From Elioraea rosea (GTDB lineage Bacteria; Pseudomonadota; Alphaproteobacteria; Acetobacterales; Acetobacteraceae): 64,000 bases of DNA. The first letter of the stretch is position 1, and each line of letters starts with the position of its first letter. The translations under genes were made by a program, and so were the position numbers. The DNA is taken from positions 1 through 64,000 of the forward strand of contig NZ_VFAC01000022.1 of assembly GCF_007644105.1 (NCBI RefSeq). The letters are read 5' to 3'. The notes under the pieces are model-generated. The model did no database searches. It was not told the origin of the DNA and saw only the letters and a program-made list of their open reading frames with translations. Shown in pieces: positions 31,967 through 44,177 of this stretch.

Positions 31967-32668
31967 TCACTCCCCGGCGTCGGCTTGCGGCGCGGCTGGC
32001 TCCGGCGCCGGCGGGTCGGGCCTGTAGGGCTGGTGCGGCGGAACCTCTTTCAGCGTCGTCGGGCCGCCCTCGGGGGCAGAGGTCTGCCGCCCCTTCGCCG
32101 AGCCGGGGGCCGGGTGCTCGCCGCGCTTCAGCGCCTCGAGGATCCGTTCCGTGGCCTGACCATCCAGGTCCTCGTAGAAATAGTCGCCGACCCAGAGAAC
32201 CGGCGCGTTCACGCAGGCGCCGAGGCACTCGACCTCCTCGACGGAGAACTCGCCATCCTCGCTCACCGTTCCGTCGGGCACGTTGCCTGCGGCGCGACGG
32301 CAGGCGGCGAGCACCGCATCCGACCCGCGCAGCCAGCACGGCGTCGTCGTGCAGACCTGCAGATGGTGACGGCCGACGGGGCGCGTCTTGAACATCGTGT
32401 AGAAGGAGGCGACCTCGTAGACGCGGATCGGCGCCATGCCGAGGATGCCGGCGACATGGTCCATCGCCGCGCGGGGAAGCCAGCGCGAGCCGGTCTCGTC
32501 CTCCATCTGGCGCATCGCGAGGTCGAGCAGCCCCTTCACGGCGGAGGCCTGCTTGCCTTCCGGGTACTTCGCGATCTGCTTCTCGGCCAGCTTCCGGGTT
32601 GCCTCGCTGAAGGCGAAGTTGTCGGGGCCGCCCTCGTAGGCGGCGGCGGGGGACGCCCGATCTGTCAC
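31967..32668 (-). CDS. nuoE: NADH-quinone oxidoreductase subunit E with Pro-rich C-terminal extension
   Basis: NuoE carries the [2Fe-2S] cluster N1a on a thioredoxin-like fold. Ligands are in [11 protein letters not shown] and [11 protein letters not shown]. The start is a GTG at 32668 overlapping the nuoD stop as GTGA, giving 233 residues. The conserved fold ends near residue 165. The remaining 65 or so residues form a Pro/Ala/Gly-rich, probably disordered tail ending in [13 protein letters not shown] longer open frame into nuoD is rejected. Confidence 0.95.
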   Translation of the reverse strand: MTDRASPAAAYEGGPDNFAFSEATRKLAEKQIAKYPEGKQASAVKGLLDLAMRQMEDETGSRWLPRAAMDHVAGILGMAPIRVYEVASFYTMFKTRPVGRHHLQVCTTTPCWLRGSDAVLAACRRAAGNVPDGTVSEDGEFSVEEVECLGACVNAPVLWVGDYFYEDLDGQATERILEALKRGEHPAPGSAKGRQTSAPEGGPTTLKEVPPHQPYRPDPPAPEPAAPQADAGE

Positions 32669-33867
32669 CGGTCGATCTCTCCGAACACGATGTCGAGGCT
32701 GCCGATGATGGCGACCGCGTCGGCCAGCATGTGGCCCTTGGCGATGTGGTCCATCGTCTGCAGATGCGCGAAGCCCGGCGCGCGGATCTTGCAGCGATAC
32801 GGCTTGTTCGTTCCGTCCGCGATCAGATAGACGCCGAACTCGCCCTTCGGCGCCTCGACGGCGGTATAGGTGCTGCCGGCAGGCACATGATAGCCCTCGG
32901 TGTAGAGCTTGAAGTGGTGGATCAGCGCTTCCATCGAGCGCTTCATCTCGCCGCGGCTCGGTGGCGTGATCTTGTGGTCCTGCGTCTTGATCGGCCCCTC
33001 GGGCATCCGTGCTAGGCACTGGCGGATGATCTTCAGGCTCTCGCGCATCTCGGCGACGCGCACGAGGTAGCGGTCATAGCAGTCGCCGTTGCGGCCGACG
33101 GGAATGTCGAACTCCATCTCGCCGTAGCAGTCATAGGGCTGCGACTTCCTGAGGTCCCACGCAGCACCTGAGGCGCGCAGGCACGGACCCGACCAGCCCC
33201 AGGCAAGCGCCTCCTCGAGCGACATGACGCCGATATCGACCGTCCGCTGCTTCCAGATCCTGTTCTCCGTCAGCAACGTTTCGAGGTCGTCGATGAATTT
33301 CGGGAAGCCCTCGGCCCATTCGCCGATGCGCTCTGCGATCCCCGCCGGCATGTCCTTCGCCACGCCGCCGGGACGGAAGTAGTTCGCGTGCAGCCGCGCG
33401 CCAGAGACCGCCTCATGGAACTCCATGAGCTTCTCGCGCTCCTCGAAGCCCCAGAGCGCCGGCGTGATCGCGCCGACATCGATCGCGTAGGTGGTGAGGT
33501 TGAGGAGATGGTTCAGGATGCGGCTGATCTCGGCGAACAGTACGCGCACATACTGCCCGCGCGGCGGCACGGCGATGCCGAGAAGCTTCTCGGTCGCCAG
33601 CGCGAAGGCGTGTTCCTGGCACATCGGCGCGACGTAATCGAGCCGGTCGAAATACGGCACCGCCTGCATGTAGGTCTTGTATTCGATCAGCTTCTCGGTG
33701 CCGCGATGCAGAAGCCCGATATGCGGATCGGCACGCTCGACCACCTCGCCGTCCATCTCGAGAACGAGGCGCAGCACGCCGTGCGCGGCCGGATGCTGCG
33801 GCCCGAAATTCATCGTGTGGGTGCGGATGGCGGGTGCGCCCGTGCCTTGCGTCTCTGCCTCGGCCAT
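32665..33867 (-). CDS. nuoD: NADH-quinone oxidoreductase subunit D (49 kDa type)
   Basis: NuoD lines the quinone site with NuoB and descends from the NiFe-hydrogenase large subunit. The 400-residue product has [19 protein letters not shown] near the N terminus, [16 protein letters not shown], and the C-terminal DIVFGEIDR. The hydrogenase metal-binding Cys pairs are absent, as expected. ATG 33867 is chosen because the upstream open frame runs into nuoC. It is a separate gene from nuoC, unlike the E. coli nuoCD fusion. Confidence 0.97.
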   Translation of the reverse strand: MAEAETQGTGAPAIRTHTMNFGPQHPAAHGVLRLVLEMDGEVVERADPHIGLLHRGTEKLIEYKTYMQAVPYFDRLDYVAPMCQEHAFALATEKLLGIAVPPRGQYVRVLFAEISRILNHLLNLTTYAIDVGAITPALWGFEEREKLMEFHEAVSGARLHANYFRPGGVAKDMPAGIAERIGEWAEGFPKFIDDLETLLTENRIWKQRTVDIGVMSLEEALAWGWSGPCLRASGAAWDLRKSQPYDCYGEMEFDIPVGRNGDCYDRYLVRVAEMRESLKIIRQCLARMPEGPIKTQDHKITPPSRGEMKRSMEALIHHFKLYTEGYHVPAGSTYTAVEAPKGEFGVYLIADGTNKPYRCKIRAPGFAHLQTMDHIAKGHMLADAVAIIGSLDIVFGEIDR

Positions 33868-33872
33868 GTGCG

Positions 33873-34493
33873 TCAGCCCCTGCCCGCCTGGTCTCTGACT
33901 GCCTTCTCGTCTCCGGGAAGCGTCGTCATGCCTTCCCAGGGAGAGAGGAAGTCGAAGTTGCGGAACTCCTGCGTGAGCTTCACCGGCTCGTACACCACGC
34001 GCTTCTGCTCCTCGTCGTAGCGGAGCTCGACATGGCCCGTCAGCGGGAAATCCTTCCGCAGCGGATGTCCCTCGAAGCCGTAATCGGTGAGGAGCCGCCG
34101 CAGGTCGGGATTGCCGGCAAAGGGAATGCCGTAGAGGTCCCACGCCTCGCGCTCGAACCAGCCGGCAGACGGCCAGATGGAGACGACCGAGGGAACCGCC
34201 ACGCCGTCGGCGACCGGGACGATCACGCGAAGCCGCGCGTTCGAGGCCGGCGCGAGAAGATGGTAGACGACGTCGAACCGCTCCGCCCTCTCCGGCCAGT
34301 CGACGCCGCAGAGATCCATCAGCTGCGTGAAGGCGAATCGCGGATGGTCGCGCAGCCGCGCCATCAGCGGCACGAGCGCCTCGGCGCGCGCCACCAGCTC
34401 GTGCTCGCCGAGGCGAACCGCATGCTCGATCACCGCCTCCGGTGCCGTCTCGGCGATCAGCTCGCCGAGCGACTTCTGCGTCTCCTCGCTCAC
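33873..34493 (-). CDS. nuoC: NADH-quinone oxidoreductase subunit C (30 kDa type)
   Basis: NuoC is a structural peripheral-arm subunit. The 206-residue product carries the 30 kDa subunit signature around [20 protein letters not shown] and [20 protein letters not shown]. The start is GTG at 34493. It is 5 bp upstream of nuoD and 10 bp after nuoB. Confidence 0.96.
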   Translation of the reverse strand: MSEETQKSLGELIAETAPEAVIEHAVRLGEHELVARAEALVPLMARLRDHPRFAFTQLMDLCGVDWPERAERFDVVYHLLAPASNARLRVIVPVADGVAVPSVVSIWPSAGWFEREAWDLYGIPFAGNPDLRRLLTDYGFEGHPLRKDFPLTGHVELRYDEEQKRVVYEPVKLTQEFRNFDFLSPWEGMTTLPGDEKAVRDQAGRG

Positions 34494-34503
34494 GATCTGG
34501 CCC

Positions 34504-35064
34504 TCAGCGCCTCAGCACCGTGCCGGTGCGGCGGATCTTCTTCTGCAGCTGCATGATGCCGTAGACGAGCGCCTCGGCCGTCGGCGGGCAGCCAGGCACG
34601 TAGATGTCGACCGGGACGATGCGGTCGCAGCCGCGCACCACCGAGTAGGAATAATGGTAGTATCCGCCGCCATTCGCGCAGCTTCCCATCGAGATCACCC
34701 AGCGCGGCTCGGGCATCTGGTCGTAGACGCGGCGGAGCGCCGGCGCCATCTTGTTGGTCAGCGTGCCGGCGACGATCATCACGTCCGACTGCCGGGGGCT
34801 CGCCCGCGGAATGATGCCGAACCGGTCCAGGTCGTAGCGGCTCATGTAGGCGTGGATCATCTCGACGGCGCAGCAGGCGAGCCCGAAGGTCATCGGCCAG
34901 AGGCTTCCCGTGCGCGCCCAGTTCACGAGCTTGTCGAGCTGCGCGACGACGAACCCCTTCTCCTGCATCTGTCCGGTGACGTCGCGCAGCAGCGCATCCT
35001 GCGCCGCGCCCGGCGCCAGCGCCTCACGGTTCCAGGCGATCGTGGTGTCGTTGGTGGAGCTCAT
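34504..35064 (-). CDS. nuoB: NADH-quinone oxidoreductase subunit B (PSST type)
   Basis: NuoB carries cluster N2, the final electron donor to quinone. The 186-residue product has the adjacent Cys pair in LACCAVEM, a further ligand in [16 protein letters not shown], and the last in [15 protein letters not shown]. The ATG is at 35064, 19 bp after nuoA. Confidence 0.97.
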   Translation of the reverse strand: MSSTNDTTIAWNREALAPGAAQDALLRDVTGQMQEKGFVVAQLDKLVNWARTGSLWPMTFGLACCAVEMIHAYMSRYDLDRFGIIPRASPRQSDVMIVAGTLTNKMAPALRRVYDQMPEPRWVISMGSCANGGGYYHYSYSVVRGCDRIVPVDIYVPGCPPTAEALVYGIMQLQKKIRRTGTVLRR

Positions 35065-35083
35065 GCTCGGCTCTCCGCGGCGC

Positions 35084-35449
35084 TCATTCCCATTCCAGCG
35101 CCCCCTTCTTCCATTCGTAGATGAAGCCCACCGTCAGCACGCCGAGGAAGCCCATCATCGAGCCGAAGCCAAGCCAGCCGATCTCGGCGAGGCTGACGGC
35201 CCAGGGGAACAGGAAGGCGACCTCGAGGTCGAAGATGATGAACAGGATGGCGACGAGGTAGAACCGCACGTCGAACTTGCGGCGGGCATCGTCGAACGGC
35301 TCGAAGCCGCACTCATAGGCCGAAAGCTTCACAGGATCAGGCGCCTGGCGGGCCAGGATCAGCGAGGCCGCGACCATCGCCACCGCCACGCCCGCGGCGA
35401 TGCCGATGAAGACGAGAATGGGGAAGTACGCGGCCAGCATCGTCTGCAT
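35084..35449 (-). CDS. nuoA: NADH-quinone oxidoreductase subunit A
   Basis: NuoA is a three-helix membrane subunit next to the quinone chamber. The 121-residue product has the conserved loop [20 protein letters not shown] and helix 2 with [17 protein letters not shown] 35449 gives the family N terminus ([16 protein letters not shown]); upstream open sequence has no coding character. It is the first gene of the 14-gene nuo operon. The 182 bp between it and tRNA-Asp should hold the promoter, but I saw no convincing -35/-10 pair. Confidence 0.96.
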   Translation of the reverse strand: MQTMLAAYFPILVFIGIAAGVAVAMVAASLILARQAPDPVKLSAYECGFEPFDDARRKFDVRFYLVAILFIIFDLEVAFLFPWAVSLAEIGWLGFGSMMGFLGVLTVGFIYEWKKGALEWE

Positions 35450-35631
35450 CGTCCAATGCACTCCCTCGGCCGGGCTCGCCCGCCCGGTCTCGCTGCGGCG
35501 CGACCTTATCCGGCTTCGGCAGAGGTTTCCACCGGCCGTTGGCATGCGATTGCCGCAGTGCAGCACCACGCGGACGGAGGGTGCGCCCAGGCCCCGGAAC
35601 GCGGCGGAACACATTGGAGATTGAGGGAAAG

Positions 35632-35708
<77 letters not shown>

Positions 35709-35794
35709 GCAACAGGAGGCGCGTGATAGGTGCTGCGCCCTGCGGTGTCAAGCGCGGTGGCTGGCCCGTCTGGCTGCCGAAGTGGGCTTCGGGC

Positions 35795-35869
35795 TGGTGG
35801 GCGATGACGGGATCGAACCGCCGACATCCTCGGTGTAAACGAGGCGCTCTACCGCTGAGCTAATCGCCC
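35795..35869 (-). tRNA. tRNA-Val (anticodon TAC)
   Basis: The minus strand gives a full cloverleaf of 75 nt. The acceptor stem is GGGCGAT/ATCGCCC. The anticodon arm CCTCG-TTTACAC-CGAGG gives anticodon TAC. The T loop contains GTTCGATCC, and CCA is encoded after A73. It lies upstream of tRNA-Asp and downstream of hup. A weak promoter-like pair (TTGCGC at 35897-35902 and TAAGCA at 35876-35881, spacer only 15) precedes it. Confidence 0.97.
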
Positions 35870-35921
35870 GCCTTGTGCTTAGGGCCGCGCCGCGCCGCGC
35901 GCAACAGGGCCCCGAAAGCGG

Positions 35922-35951
35922 AAGGGCCGGACGCGTTCCCGCCTCCGGCCC
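35922..35951 (-). terminator. Possible terminator after hup
   Basis: The minus strand forms an 8-bp stem GGGCCGGA/TCCGGCCC with a 14-nt loop, 27 bp after the hup stop, followed by TTCCGCTTTC. The T-run is poor, so termination may be partial. Confidence 0.45.
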
Positions 35952-35978
35952 CTCGCCTCACCGATCAGGATCGGGAGA

Positions 35979-36254
35979 TCAGTTCACGGCGTCCTTCAGC
36001 GCTTTGCCCGCCTTGAAGCGGACGGACGTTGAGGAGGCGATCTTGATCTGCTCGCCGGTGCGCGGGTTGCGGCCCACGCCCGCCTTGCGCTTTGACTTCG
36101 AGAAGGTTCCGAAGCCGACGAGGCGAACCTCGCCGTCCTTCTTCTTCAGCGCGGCGGTGATCGCGTCGAACACCGCGTCGAGCACCTCGGCCGTCTTGGC
36201 CTTGGGAAGGTCGGTCTTGTCGGCGACTGCGGCCACCAGGTCGTTCTTGTTCAC
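35979..36254 (-). CDS. hup: HU-type DNA-binding protein
   Basis: HU is a dimeric nucleoid protein that bends DNA. The 91-residue product begins at GTG 36254 (MNKNDLVAAVADKTDLPKAK), preceded by AGAGGG seven bases upstream. The beta-arm region GFGTFSKSKRKAGVGRNPRT and the C-terminal FKAGKALKDAVN are typical. The frame is open upstream to 36332, but that adds 26 residues of non-conserved sequence. It follows lon, as in most alphaproteobacteria. Confidence 0.96.
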   Translation of the reverse strand: MNKNDLVAAVADKTDLPKAKTAEVLDAVFDAITAALKKKDGEVRLVGFGTFSKSKRKAGVGRNPRTGEQIKIASSTSVRFKAGKALKDAVN

Positions 36255-36343
36255 GGGTCTGCCCTCTTTGTCGTGACTGGAGCGGAAAGGGTTGCGCGCC
36301 GCCCGCCGCGGAAACCCGCCACAAAGCCGCAACGCACGCGTGC

Positions 36344-36373
36344 ACTCTAGGCAGCGCGTTTTTGGCGCGTCAA
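36344..36373 (-). promoter_or_regulatory. Sigma-70-type promoter for hup
   Basis: On the minus strand TTGACG (36368-36373) and TAGAGT (36344-36349) are separated by 18 bp, 90 bp upstream of the hup start. A perfect 10-bp palindrome GCACGCGTGC (36334-36343) lies directly at the expected transcription start. Its position just downstream of the lon terminator supports independent hup transcription. Confidence 0.65.
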
Positions 36374-36481
36374 TGCAGCCGACCCTGTTTTCCCCAGGGA
36401 ATCCGCCATGTTTCGGCCTTTCGCGACCGAAACGCCACCGCTTGGACCTTGACCGGCGCCACGACTCGGGACGCGGGCGCG

Positions 36482-36512
36482 AAAAAAGGGCGCCCCCCGC
36501 GGGAGGCGCCCC
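36482..36512 (-). terminator. Rho-independent terminator after lon
   Basis: On the minus strand GGGCGCC/GGCGCCC forms a perfect 7-bp stem (10-nt loop) followed by TTTTTT, 27 bp downstream of the lon stop. It separates lon from hup. Confidence 0.88.
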
Positions 36513-36538
36513 TGTTCGCTTGCGCCGAGTCGCGCCCG

Positions 36539-38971
<2,433 letters not shown>

Positions 38972-39212
38972 TGCCTTTGGCTTCCTTCTGAGGCAGCCCC
39001 CGGGTCATGCACCATGCCCTGGCCCGAAAGCCCCAATTCCTTACGGGTTAAATGAGGATGCGGGGCACCCGATCAACCCCGCTTCCTTGAGCCCTGCCCT
39101 GCCGCCAGCCCCGCCTTCTCGCCAGCGATGCCCTGTGGGAGGGGCGGCCACGCGGTGCCGGCCTGGACGCCGGGGTGGTCCGACCCGGCCAGGGCGGCGC
39201 GGCCGCGGCGTC

Positions 39213-40472
39213 TCAGGCGCTGGTGGTCGCCTCGCCCCGGCGCTCGCCGTAGATGAAGAGCGGCGCCGAGCGCCCCTCGGCCACCTCGCGGTTGATCACC
39301 GTCTCGTCCACCCCGTCGAGGCCGGGAAGGTCGAACATCGTGCCGAGCAGGATGCCTTCCATGATCGACCGGAGGCCGCGCGCACCCGTTTTGCGCGCGA
39401 TCGCCCGCTGCGCCACGGTCCGCAGAGCGTCCTCCGTGAAGGTGAGCTTCACCCCCTCCATCTCGAAGAGCCGCGCATACTGCTTCACCAGAGCGTTCTT
39501 CGGCTTGGTGAGGATGTCGATCAGCGCCCCCTCGTCGAGGTCCTCGAGGGTCGCGACGACCGGGAGGCGGCCGATGAACTCCGGGATCAGCCCGAACTTC
39601 AGCAGGTCCTCGGGCTCGACCTCGCGAAGCACCTGGCCGGTGCGACGGTCCTCTGGGCTGCGCACATCGGCGCCGAAGCCGATCGCGGTGCCCTTGCCGC
39701 GGGAGGAGATGATCCGCTCGAGGCCGGCGAAGGCGCCGCCGCAGATGAACAGGATGTTGGTCGTGTCGACCTGCAGGAACTCCTGCTGCGGGTGCTTGCG
39801 GCCGCCCTGCGGCGGAACGGAGGCCACCGTGCCTTCCATGATCTTGAGCAGGGCCTGCTGCACGCCCTCGCCCGACACGTCGCGGGTGATCGAGGGGTTG
39901 TCGGACTTGCGGCTGATCTTGTCGACCTCGTCGATGTAGACGATGCCGCGCTGCGCCCGCTCGACATTGTAGTCGGCCGCCTGGAGAAGCTTCAGGATGA
40001 TGTTCTCGACATCCTCGCCGACATAGCCCGCCTCGGTCAGCGTCGTCGCATCCGCCATCGTGAACGGCACGTCGAGGATGCGTGCGAGCGTCTGGGCGAG
40101 CAGCGTCTTGCCCGAGCCGGTCGGGCCGATCAGCATGATGTTCGACTTGGCGATCTCGACGTCGTTGTTCTTCTGGGCGTGCGAGAGTCGCTTGTAATGG
40201 TTGTGGACCGCGACGGAGAGCACCCGCTTGGCGTGATCCTGCCCGATGACGTAGTCGTCGAGGACCTTGCAGATCTCGCGCGGCGTCGGAATGCCGTCAC
40301 GCGTCTTCACGAGGTGCGTCTTGTGCTCCTCGCGAATGATGTCCATGCACAGCTCGACGCACTCGTCGCAGATGAACACGGTCGGGCCCGCGATCAATTT
40401 GCGGACCTCGTGCTGCGACTTGCCGCAGAACGAGCAGTACAAGGTGTTCTTCGAGTCGCCAGACTTGCTCAT
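39213..40472 (-). CDS. clpX: ClpXP unfoldase subunit ClpX
   Basis: ClpX is the AAA+ unfoldase that feeds ClpP. The 419-residue product has an N-terminal zinc-binding domain with four Cys ([16 protein letters not shown] and [10 protein letters not shown]), Walker [12 protein letters not shown], the pore loop region [11 protein letters not shown], and the ClpP-docking IGF-type loop inside [15 protein letters not shown] 40472 starts the conserved N terminus; the longer open frame is rejected. It lies 162 bp downstream of clpP. Confidence 0.97.
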   Translation of the reverse strand: MSKSGDSKNTLYCSFCGKSQHEVRKLIAGPTVFICDECVELCMDIIREEHKTHLVKTRDGIPTPREICKVLDDYVIGQDHAKRVLSVAVHNHYKRLSHAQKNNDVEIAKSNIMLIGPTGSGKTLLAQTLARILDVPFTMADATTLTEAGYVGEDVENIILKLLQAADYNVERAQRGIVYIDEVDKISRKSDNPSITRDVSGEGVQQALLKIMEGTVASVPPQGGRKHPQQEFLQVDTTNILFICGGAFAGLERIISSRGKGTAIGFGADVRSPEDRRTGQVLREVEPEDLLKFGLIPEFIGRLPVVATLEDLDEGALIDILTKPKNALVKQYARLFEMEGVKLTFTEDALRTVAQRAIARKTGARGLRSIMEGILLGTMFDLPGLDGVDETVINREVAEGRSAPLFIYGERRGEATTSA

Positions 40473-40634
40473 GCTCGCTCCCGCGCTCGGTGCGGCGCCT
40501 ACGGGTTGTAGCTTACGCCCCTCGCCAGGGGGGCACAAGCGAGCCTCCACGGCCGGCCCGGCCCGGATCCGGGCGCCGGGCCGCCACCTTGGCTGCGCTT
40601 GGGGCGTATTTCAGCCTTGGCCTGGGAGGCGGTG

Positions 40635-41273
40635 CTACTTCTTCTCTGACTCCGGGAGCGGCCGGCTCTCGACCACCTGGTCGACGATGCCGAACTCCTT
40701 GGCCTCCTCGGCGGACATGAAGCGGTCACGCTCCAGCGTCTGCTCGATCTTCTCGAGGCTCTGCCCGGTATGCTTCACGTAGATCTGGTTCAGCCGCGCC
40801 CGGACGGCAAGGATCTCGCGCGCCTGGATCTCGATGTCGGTCGCCTGGCCCTGGGCGCCGCCGGAGGGCTGGTGCACCATCACGCGGCTGTTCGGCAGGC
40901 AGTAGCGCTTGCCTGCAGCACCGGAGGCGAGCAGCAGGCTCCCCATCGACGCGGCCTGCCCGATGCAGACCGTGCTCACGGGGCTGCGGATGTACTGCAT
41001 CGTGTCGTAGATCGCGAGGCCGGAGGTTACCACCCCGCCGGGGCTGTTGATGTAGAAGGCGATGTCCTTGTTCGGGTTCTCGCTCTCGAGGAACAGGAGC
41101 TGGGCGCAGATCAGGCTCGAGACGCCGTCATGCACCTGGCCGGTAAGGAAGATGATCCGCTCCTTCAGGAGGCGCGAATAGATGTCGAAGGCCCGCTCGC
41201 CGCGCGCGGTCTGCTCGACCACCATCGGCACGAGCGTGTTGCTGTAGATCTCGAACGGGTCGCGCTCGGGCAT
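40635..41273 (-). CDS. clpP: ClpP proteolytic subunit
   Basis: ClpP is the serine protease core of ClpXP. The 212-residue product has catalytic Ser109 in [12 protein letters not shown] and His134 in [13 protein letters not shown], plus [13 protein letters not shown]. The ATG at 41273 gives [20 protein letters not shown], the short propeptide form. The tig-clpP-clpX-lon order is the conserved protein quality control cluster. Confidence 0.97.
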   Translation of the reverse strand: MPERDPFEIYSNTLVPMVVEQTARGERAFDIYSRLLKERIIFLTGQVHDGVSSLICAQLLFLESENPNKDIAFYINSPGGVVTSGLAIYDTMQYIRSPVSTVCIGQAASMGSLLLASGAAGKRYCLPNSRVMVHQPSGGAQGQATDIEIQAREILAVRARLNQIYVKHTGQSLEKIEQTLERDRFMSAEEAKEFGIVDQVVESRPLPESEKK

Positions 41274-41331
41274 CGTCTGTCGTCGTCCTTCCTTCCTCAC
41301 CGCCCCTCGGGAGCAGGCACCGCGCGGCCGC

Positions 41332-42657
41332 TCAGGCGGCCTCGGGTTCCTTGGCAAGCTCCTCAGGGGTCACGGTCTTCTCGGTCACGGTCGCGAGCTC
41401 GAGCACGAAGTCGATCGCCTTCTCCTCGAAGAGCGGCGCGCGGAAGCGTTCGATCGCCTGCGGGTTCTGCTGGTAGAACTCGACGACCTTCCGCTCCTGC
41501 CCGGGATAACGCTGCGCCTCGGCGATCACCGCCCGCTTCAGCTCGTCCTCGCTGACGGAGAGATTGTTCGCCCGACCCAACTCGGCAAGGAGCAGCCCCA
41601 GCCGCACGCGCCGCTCGGCGATCGCGCGGTACTCGGCCTTCAGCGTCTCCTCGTCCTTGCCCTTGTCCGCGTCGTCGAGCCGGCCCTCCTTCAGGTCCTG
41701 CTCGACGCGCTGCCAGATCGCGCCGAACTCGCCCTCGACCATGCCGTCCGGCACGGGGAAGGTCGCAAGCTCTGCGAGCCTGTCGAGCAGGGTGCGCTTG
41801 ATGCGCATCCGGCTCATCTGGTCGTACTCGCGCTGGATCGCGCCGCGGATCGCGTCCTTCATGGCCTGGAGCGTCTCGAAGCCGTGCTTCTTGGCAAGCT
41901 CGTCATTCGCCTCGGACGGGATGGCCCGGCGGAGTGCCTTGCCGGTCACCGTGAAGGTCGCCGTCTTGCCGGCGAGGTCTGTCGCGACGTAGTCGGCGGG
42001 GAAGGACACGTCCATGTCCTTGGTCTCGCCCACCGAAAGCCCGACGAGCCCCTCGGTGAAGCCCGGCACGAAGCCCGGGCCGCCGACCTCGACCTCCATG
42101 TCGTTGGCCGAGCCACCGCGGAAGGGCTTGCCGTCGATCTTGCCGACGAAATCGACCACCAGCAGGTCGCCGGCCGCGGCGGGGCGAGCCTCCTCGACCG
42201 GCTCGGAATTGCGGTGCCGCTTGGCGATCTCGCCGAGCCTGGCCTCCACCTCGCTCTCCGCGGGGGTGGCGACGAGCTTCTCGATGGCGATCGCCTTGAG
42301 GTCGGGAAGCGCGATCTCGGGCAGCACTTCGATGTCGAGGTTGAACTCGAGATCCGCACCCTCGGACCAGTTCACGATCTCGACCTTCGGCTGAAGGGCG
42401 GGCTTCAGGCCACGCTCGGTCACCAGGGTGCGGGCGGCCTCGTCGAGGCTCTTCTCGAGCACCTCGCCCATGATCGAGCCGCCGAAGCGCTGCTTGACGA
42501 TGGCAGCCGGAACCTTGCCCGGGCGGAAGCCGGGAAGGCGGAGGTCGCGCCCGATCTCGGCGAGCCGCGCGTCACGCCGCTCGGCGAGCGTGGCCGCCGG
42601 CAGCACCACCGCGTAGGCGCGCTTCAATCCCTCGGCAGATTTCTCGGTGACCTGCAT
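41332..42657 (-). CDS. tig: Trigger factor
   Basis: Trigger factor is the ribosome-bound peptidyl-prolyl isomerase and chaperone. The 441-residue product has the ribosome-binding signature [17 protein letters not shown] near residue 45, an FKBP-type PPIase domain (about 150-240), and the long C-terminal helical chaperone arms. It starts at ATG 42657, 54 bp after tRNA-Leu, and lies 58 bp upstream of clpP. Confidence 0.96.
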   Translation of the reverse strand: MQVTEKSAEGLKRAYAVVLPAATLAERRDARLAEIGRDLRLPGFRPGKVPAAIVKQRFGGSIMGEVLEKSLDEAARTLVTERGLKPALQPKVEIVNWSEGADLEFNLDIEVLPEIALPDLKAIAIEKLVATPAESEVEARLGEIAKRHRNSEPVEEARPAAAGDLLVVDFVGKIDGKPFRGGSANDMEVEVGGPGFVPGFTEGLVGLSVGETKDMDVSFPADYVATDLAGKTATFTVTGKALRRAIPSEANDELAKKHGFETLQAMKDAIRGAIQREYDQMSRMRIKRTLLDRLAELATFPVPDGMVEGEFGAIWQRVEQDLKEGRLDDADKGKDEETLKAEYRAIAERRVRLGLLLAELGRANNLSVSEDELKRAVIAEAQRYPGQERKVVEFYQQNPQAIERFRAPLFEEKAIDFVLELATVTEKTVTPEELAKEPEAA

Positions 42658-42711
42658 CGTCCGTGTACTTTCCGTCGGCCCGCGCCTTGGCTGGCGCGGG
42701 GTGTTCTGGCC

Positions 42712-42796
42712 TGGTGCGGGCGGAGGGATTTGAACCCCCACGACTTGCGTCACCGGAACCTAAATCCGGCGCGTCTGCCAGTTCCGCCACGCCCGC
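42712..42796 (-). tRNA. tRNA-Leu (anticodon TAG)
   Basis: The minus strand folds into an 85-nt class II tRNA with a long variable arm. The acceptor is GCGGGCG/CGCCCGC. The anticodon arm CCGGA-TTTAGGT-TCCGG gives TAG. The T arm contains GGTTCAAATCC, and CCA is encoded. Confidence 0.97.
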
Positions 42797-42864
42797 GCCC
42801 GGCCCGGTGCGGGTTGCTCCGCATGCGCCATCGCCGGCGCGGCGGAGCCGCCCGAGAGGCCGCG

Positions 42865-42893
42865 CATGTAGCCTTGATCGCGCTTCCGCGCAA
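42865..42893 (-). promoter_or_regulatory. Promoter for tRNA-Leu (and possibly tig)
   Basis: TTGCGC (42888-42893) and TACATG (42865-42870) on the minus strand are separated by exactly 17 bp and lie about 70 bp upstream of the mature tRNA-Leu 5' end. No terminator was seen between tRNA-Leu and tig, so readthrough into tig is possible. Confidence 0.45.
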
Positions 42894-43043
42894 CCGCGCG
42901 CGACACCCCACGCCGAGCAATGCAGCCCAGGCGACGACGGGCCGCAAGCCCGCCCTCGCGCGCTCGCTTGTCGGGCAGGCGAAGATGGCGGACGCTCCGG
43001 CCGGATCGCTCCCACCCGGAACGCCGGAGCACGGTCCTCCTCG

Positions 43044-44162
43044 ATGTCGCCCCCTCTGTTCGATACCGCCGATTTCCGCCTGAGAGACGGCATCACCCAT
43101 GTCTGCGCGGGCGGGGAAACCGCGTTCCTGCTCCGCCACGACCAGGCCTTCCAGCGCTACGCCGAGGACAAGAGCCGCGGCCCGCGCGGGCGCATCGCGC
43201 AGGACGCGATGGTCGAGCGCGCGCGCGACCTCTCGGCCGCGCTGTTCGGCGTCGCGCGAGAGAGCATCGGCTTCGTCTCCTCTGTTGCCGAAGGAATGTC
43301 GCTCCTGGTCGAGAGCTTCGACTGGCGCGCCGGCCAGTCGGTCTGCGTCGATGCGTCGGAGTATCCCTCGCTCGTCGTGCCGCTGCGGCTTGCCCTGCCC
43401 GAGGGCGTGAAGGTTCGCTTTGCCCCGATGCATGACCCGGACGCGGTTGCCCGCGTGGTCGATGAGGGAACGCGGCTGCTCGCCGTCAGCCATGTCTCCT
43501 ACCTGCACGGGAGGCGCTACGACCTCGCCGCACTCCGGCGCGTCGCGGACGGCGTGGGCGCGATGCTTGTTGTGGATCACACCCAGGCAGCCGGCTACAT
43601 GCCGCTCGAGGCGGGACCGGCCGATTTCGCCTTCTCCGCGACCTACAAGTGGCTTCTCGGCATGACCGGCACGGCCATCGCCTACTGGAACCGCGACCGT
43701 CAGCCGGACTGGCAGCCGAGGACCGGAGGCTGGTTCTCGATCGACGGCATGGGCCAGCCCGACTACCAGGCGCGGCCGAGGCTGAAGCCGGATGCGATGC
43801 GGATGACGCGCGGCAACCCCGCCCACGCCTCGCTCTACGTCCTCGTCTCCGCACTCGAGTATCTCGCGGGCTTCGAGCCGGCCCGGGTCCAGGCGCATGT
43901 GCAGGGGCTGACAACCTCGCTTCTCGCGCACTTCGCCGGGCTCGGCCTTCCCGTCACGACGCCGGGGAACCCGGCGGAGCACGGCGCGAGCGTCTGCGTT
44001 GCGCTGCCCGATGCCGATGCCCTCGTCGCTGCGCTAGAGGATCGCTTCGGCATCCTTGCCTGGGGCGGGCGCGGGCGCGTCCGCTTCAGCTTCCACGGCT
44101 ACAACGGCGACCGCGACGTCGCCGCGATCGCCGACGCGATGCGGACGCTCCGGACGGCATGA
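43044..44162 (+). CDS. Class V aminotransferase / kynureninase-like PLP enzyme
   Basis: This PLP enzyme of fold type I has 372 residues. The cofactor sites are visible: Asp178 and Gln181 in VVDHTQAAGYMPLE, and the Schiff-base Lys202 in FSATYKWLLGMTGTAI. The C-terminal part has the GILAWGGRGRVRFSFHGYN stretch seen in cysteine desulfurase, kynureninase and isopenicillin N epimerase-like members. Class V enzymes act as aminotransferases, desulfurases, kynureninases or epimerases; the exact reaction cannot be read from the sequence. It is the first plus-strand gene after the housekeeping block and ends 15 bp before the convergent TPP enzyme gene. The ribosome-binding site is weak. Confidence 0.85.
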   Translation: MSPPLFDTADFRLRDGITHVCAGGETAFLLRHDQAFQRYAEDKSRGPRGRIAQDAMVERARDLSAALFGVARESIGFVSSVAEGMSLLVESFDWRAGQSVCVDASEYPSLVVPLRLALPEGVKVRFAPMHDPDAVARVVDEGTRLLAVSHVSYLHGRRYDLAALRRVADGVGAMLVVDHTQAAGYMPLEAGPADFAFSATYKWLLGMTGTAIAYWNRDRQPDWQPRTGGWFSIDGMGQPDYQARPRLKPDAMRMTRGNPAHASLYVLVSALEYLAGFEPARVQAHVQGLTTSLLAHFAGLGLPVTTPGNPAEHGASVCVALPDADALVAALEDRFGILAWGGRGRVRFSFHGYNGDRDVAAIADAMRTLRTA

Positions 44163-44177
44163 CCACCCTCGGCCGGC

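Noticed and set aside
35450-35631. Promoter of the nuo operon
   Set aside because: A GATAAG-like -10 exists, but no -35 at the right distance; not reliable enough to list.
38972-39212. Heat-shock (sigma-32) promoter upstream of lon
   Set aside because: Only partial -35 and -10 resemblances (TTGATC with ATTTAA) were found, not a convincing CTTG/CCCCAT pair.
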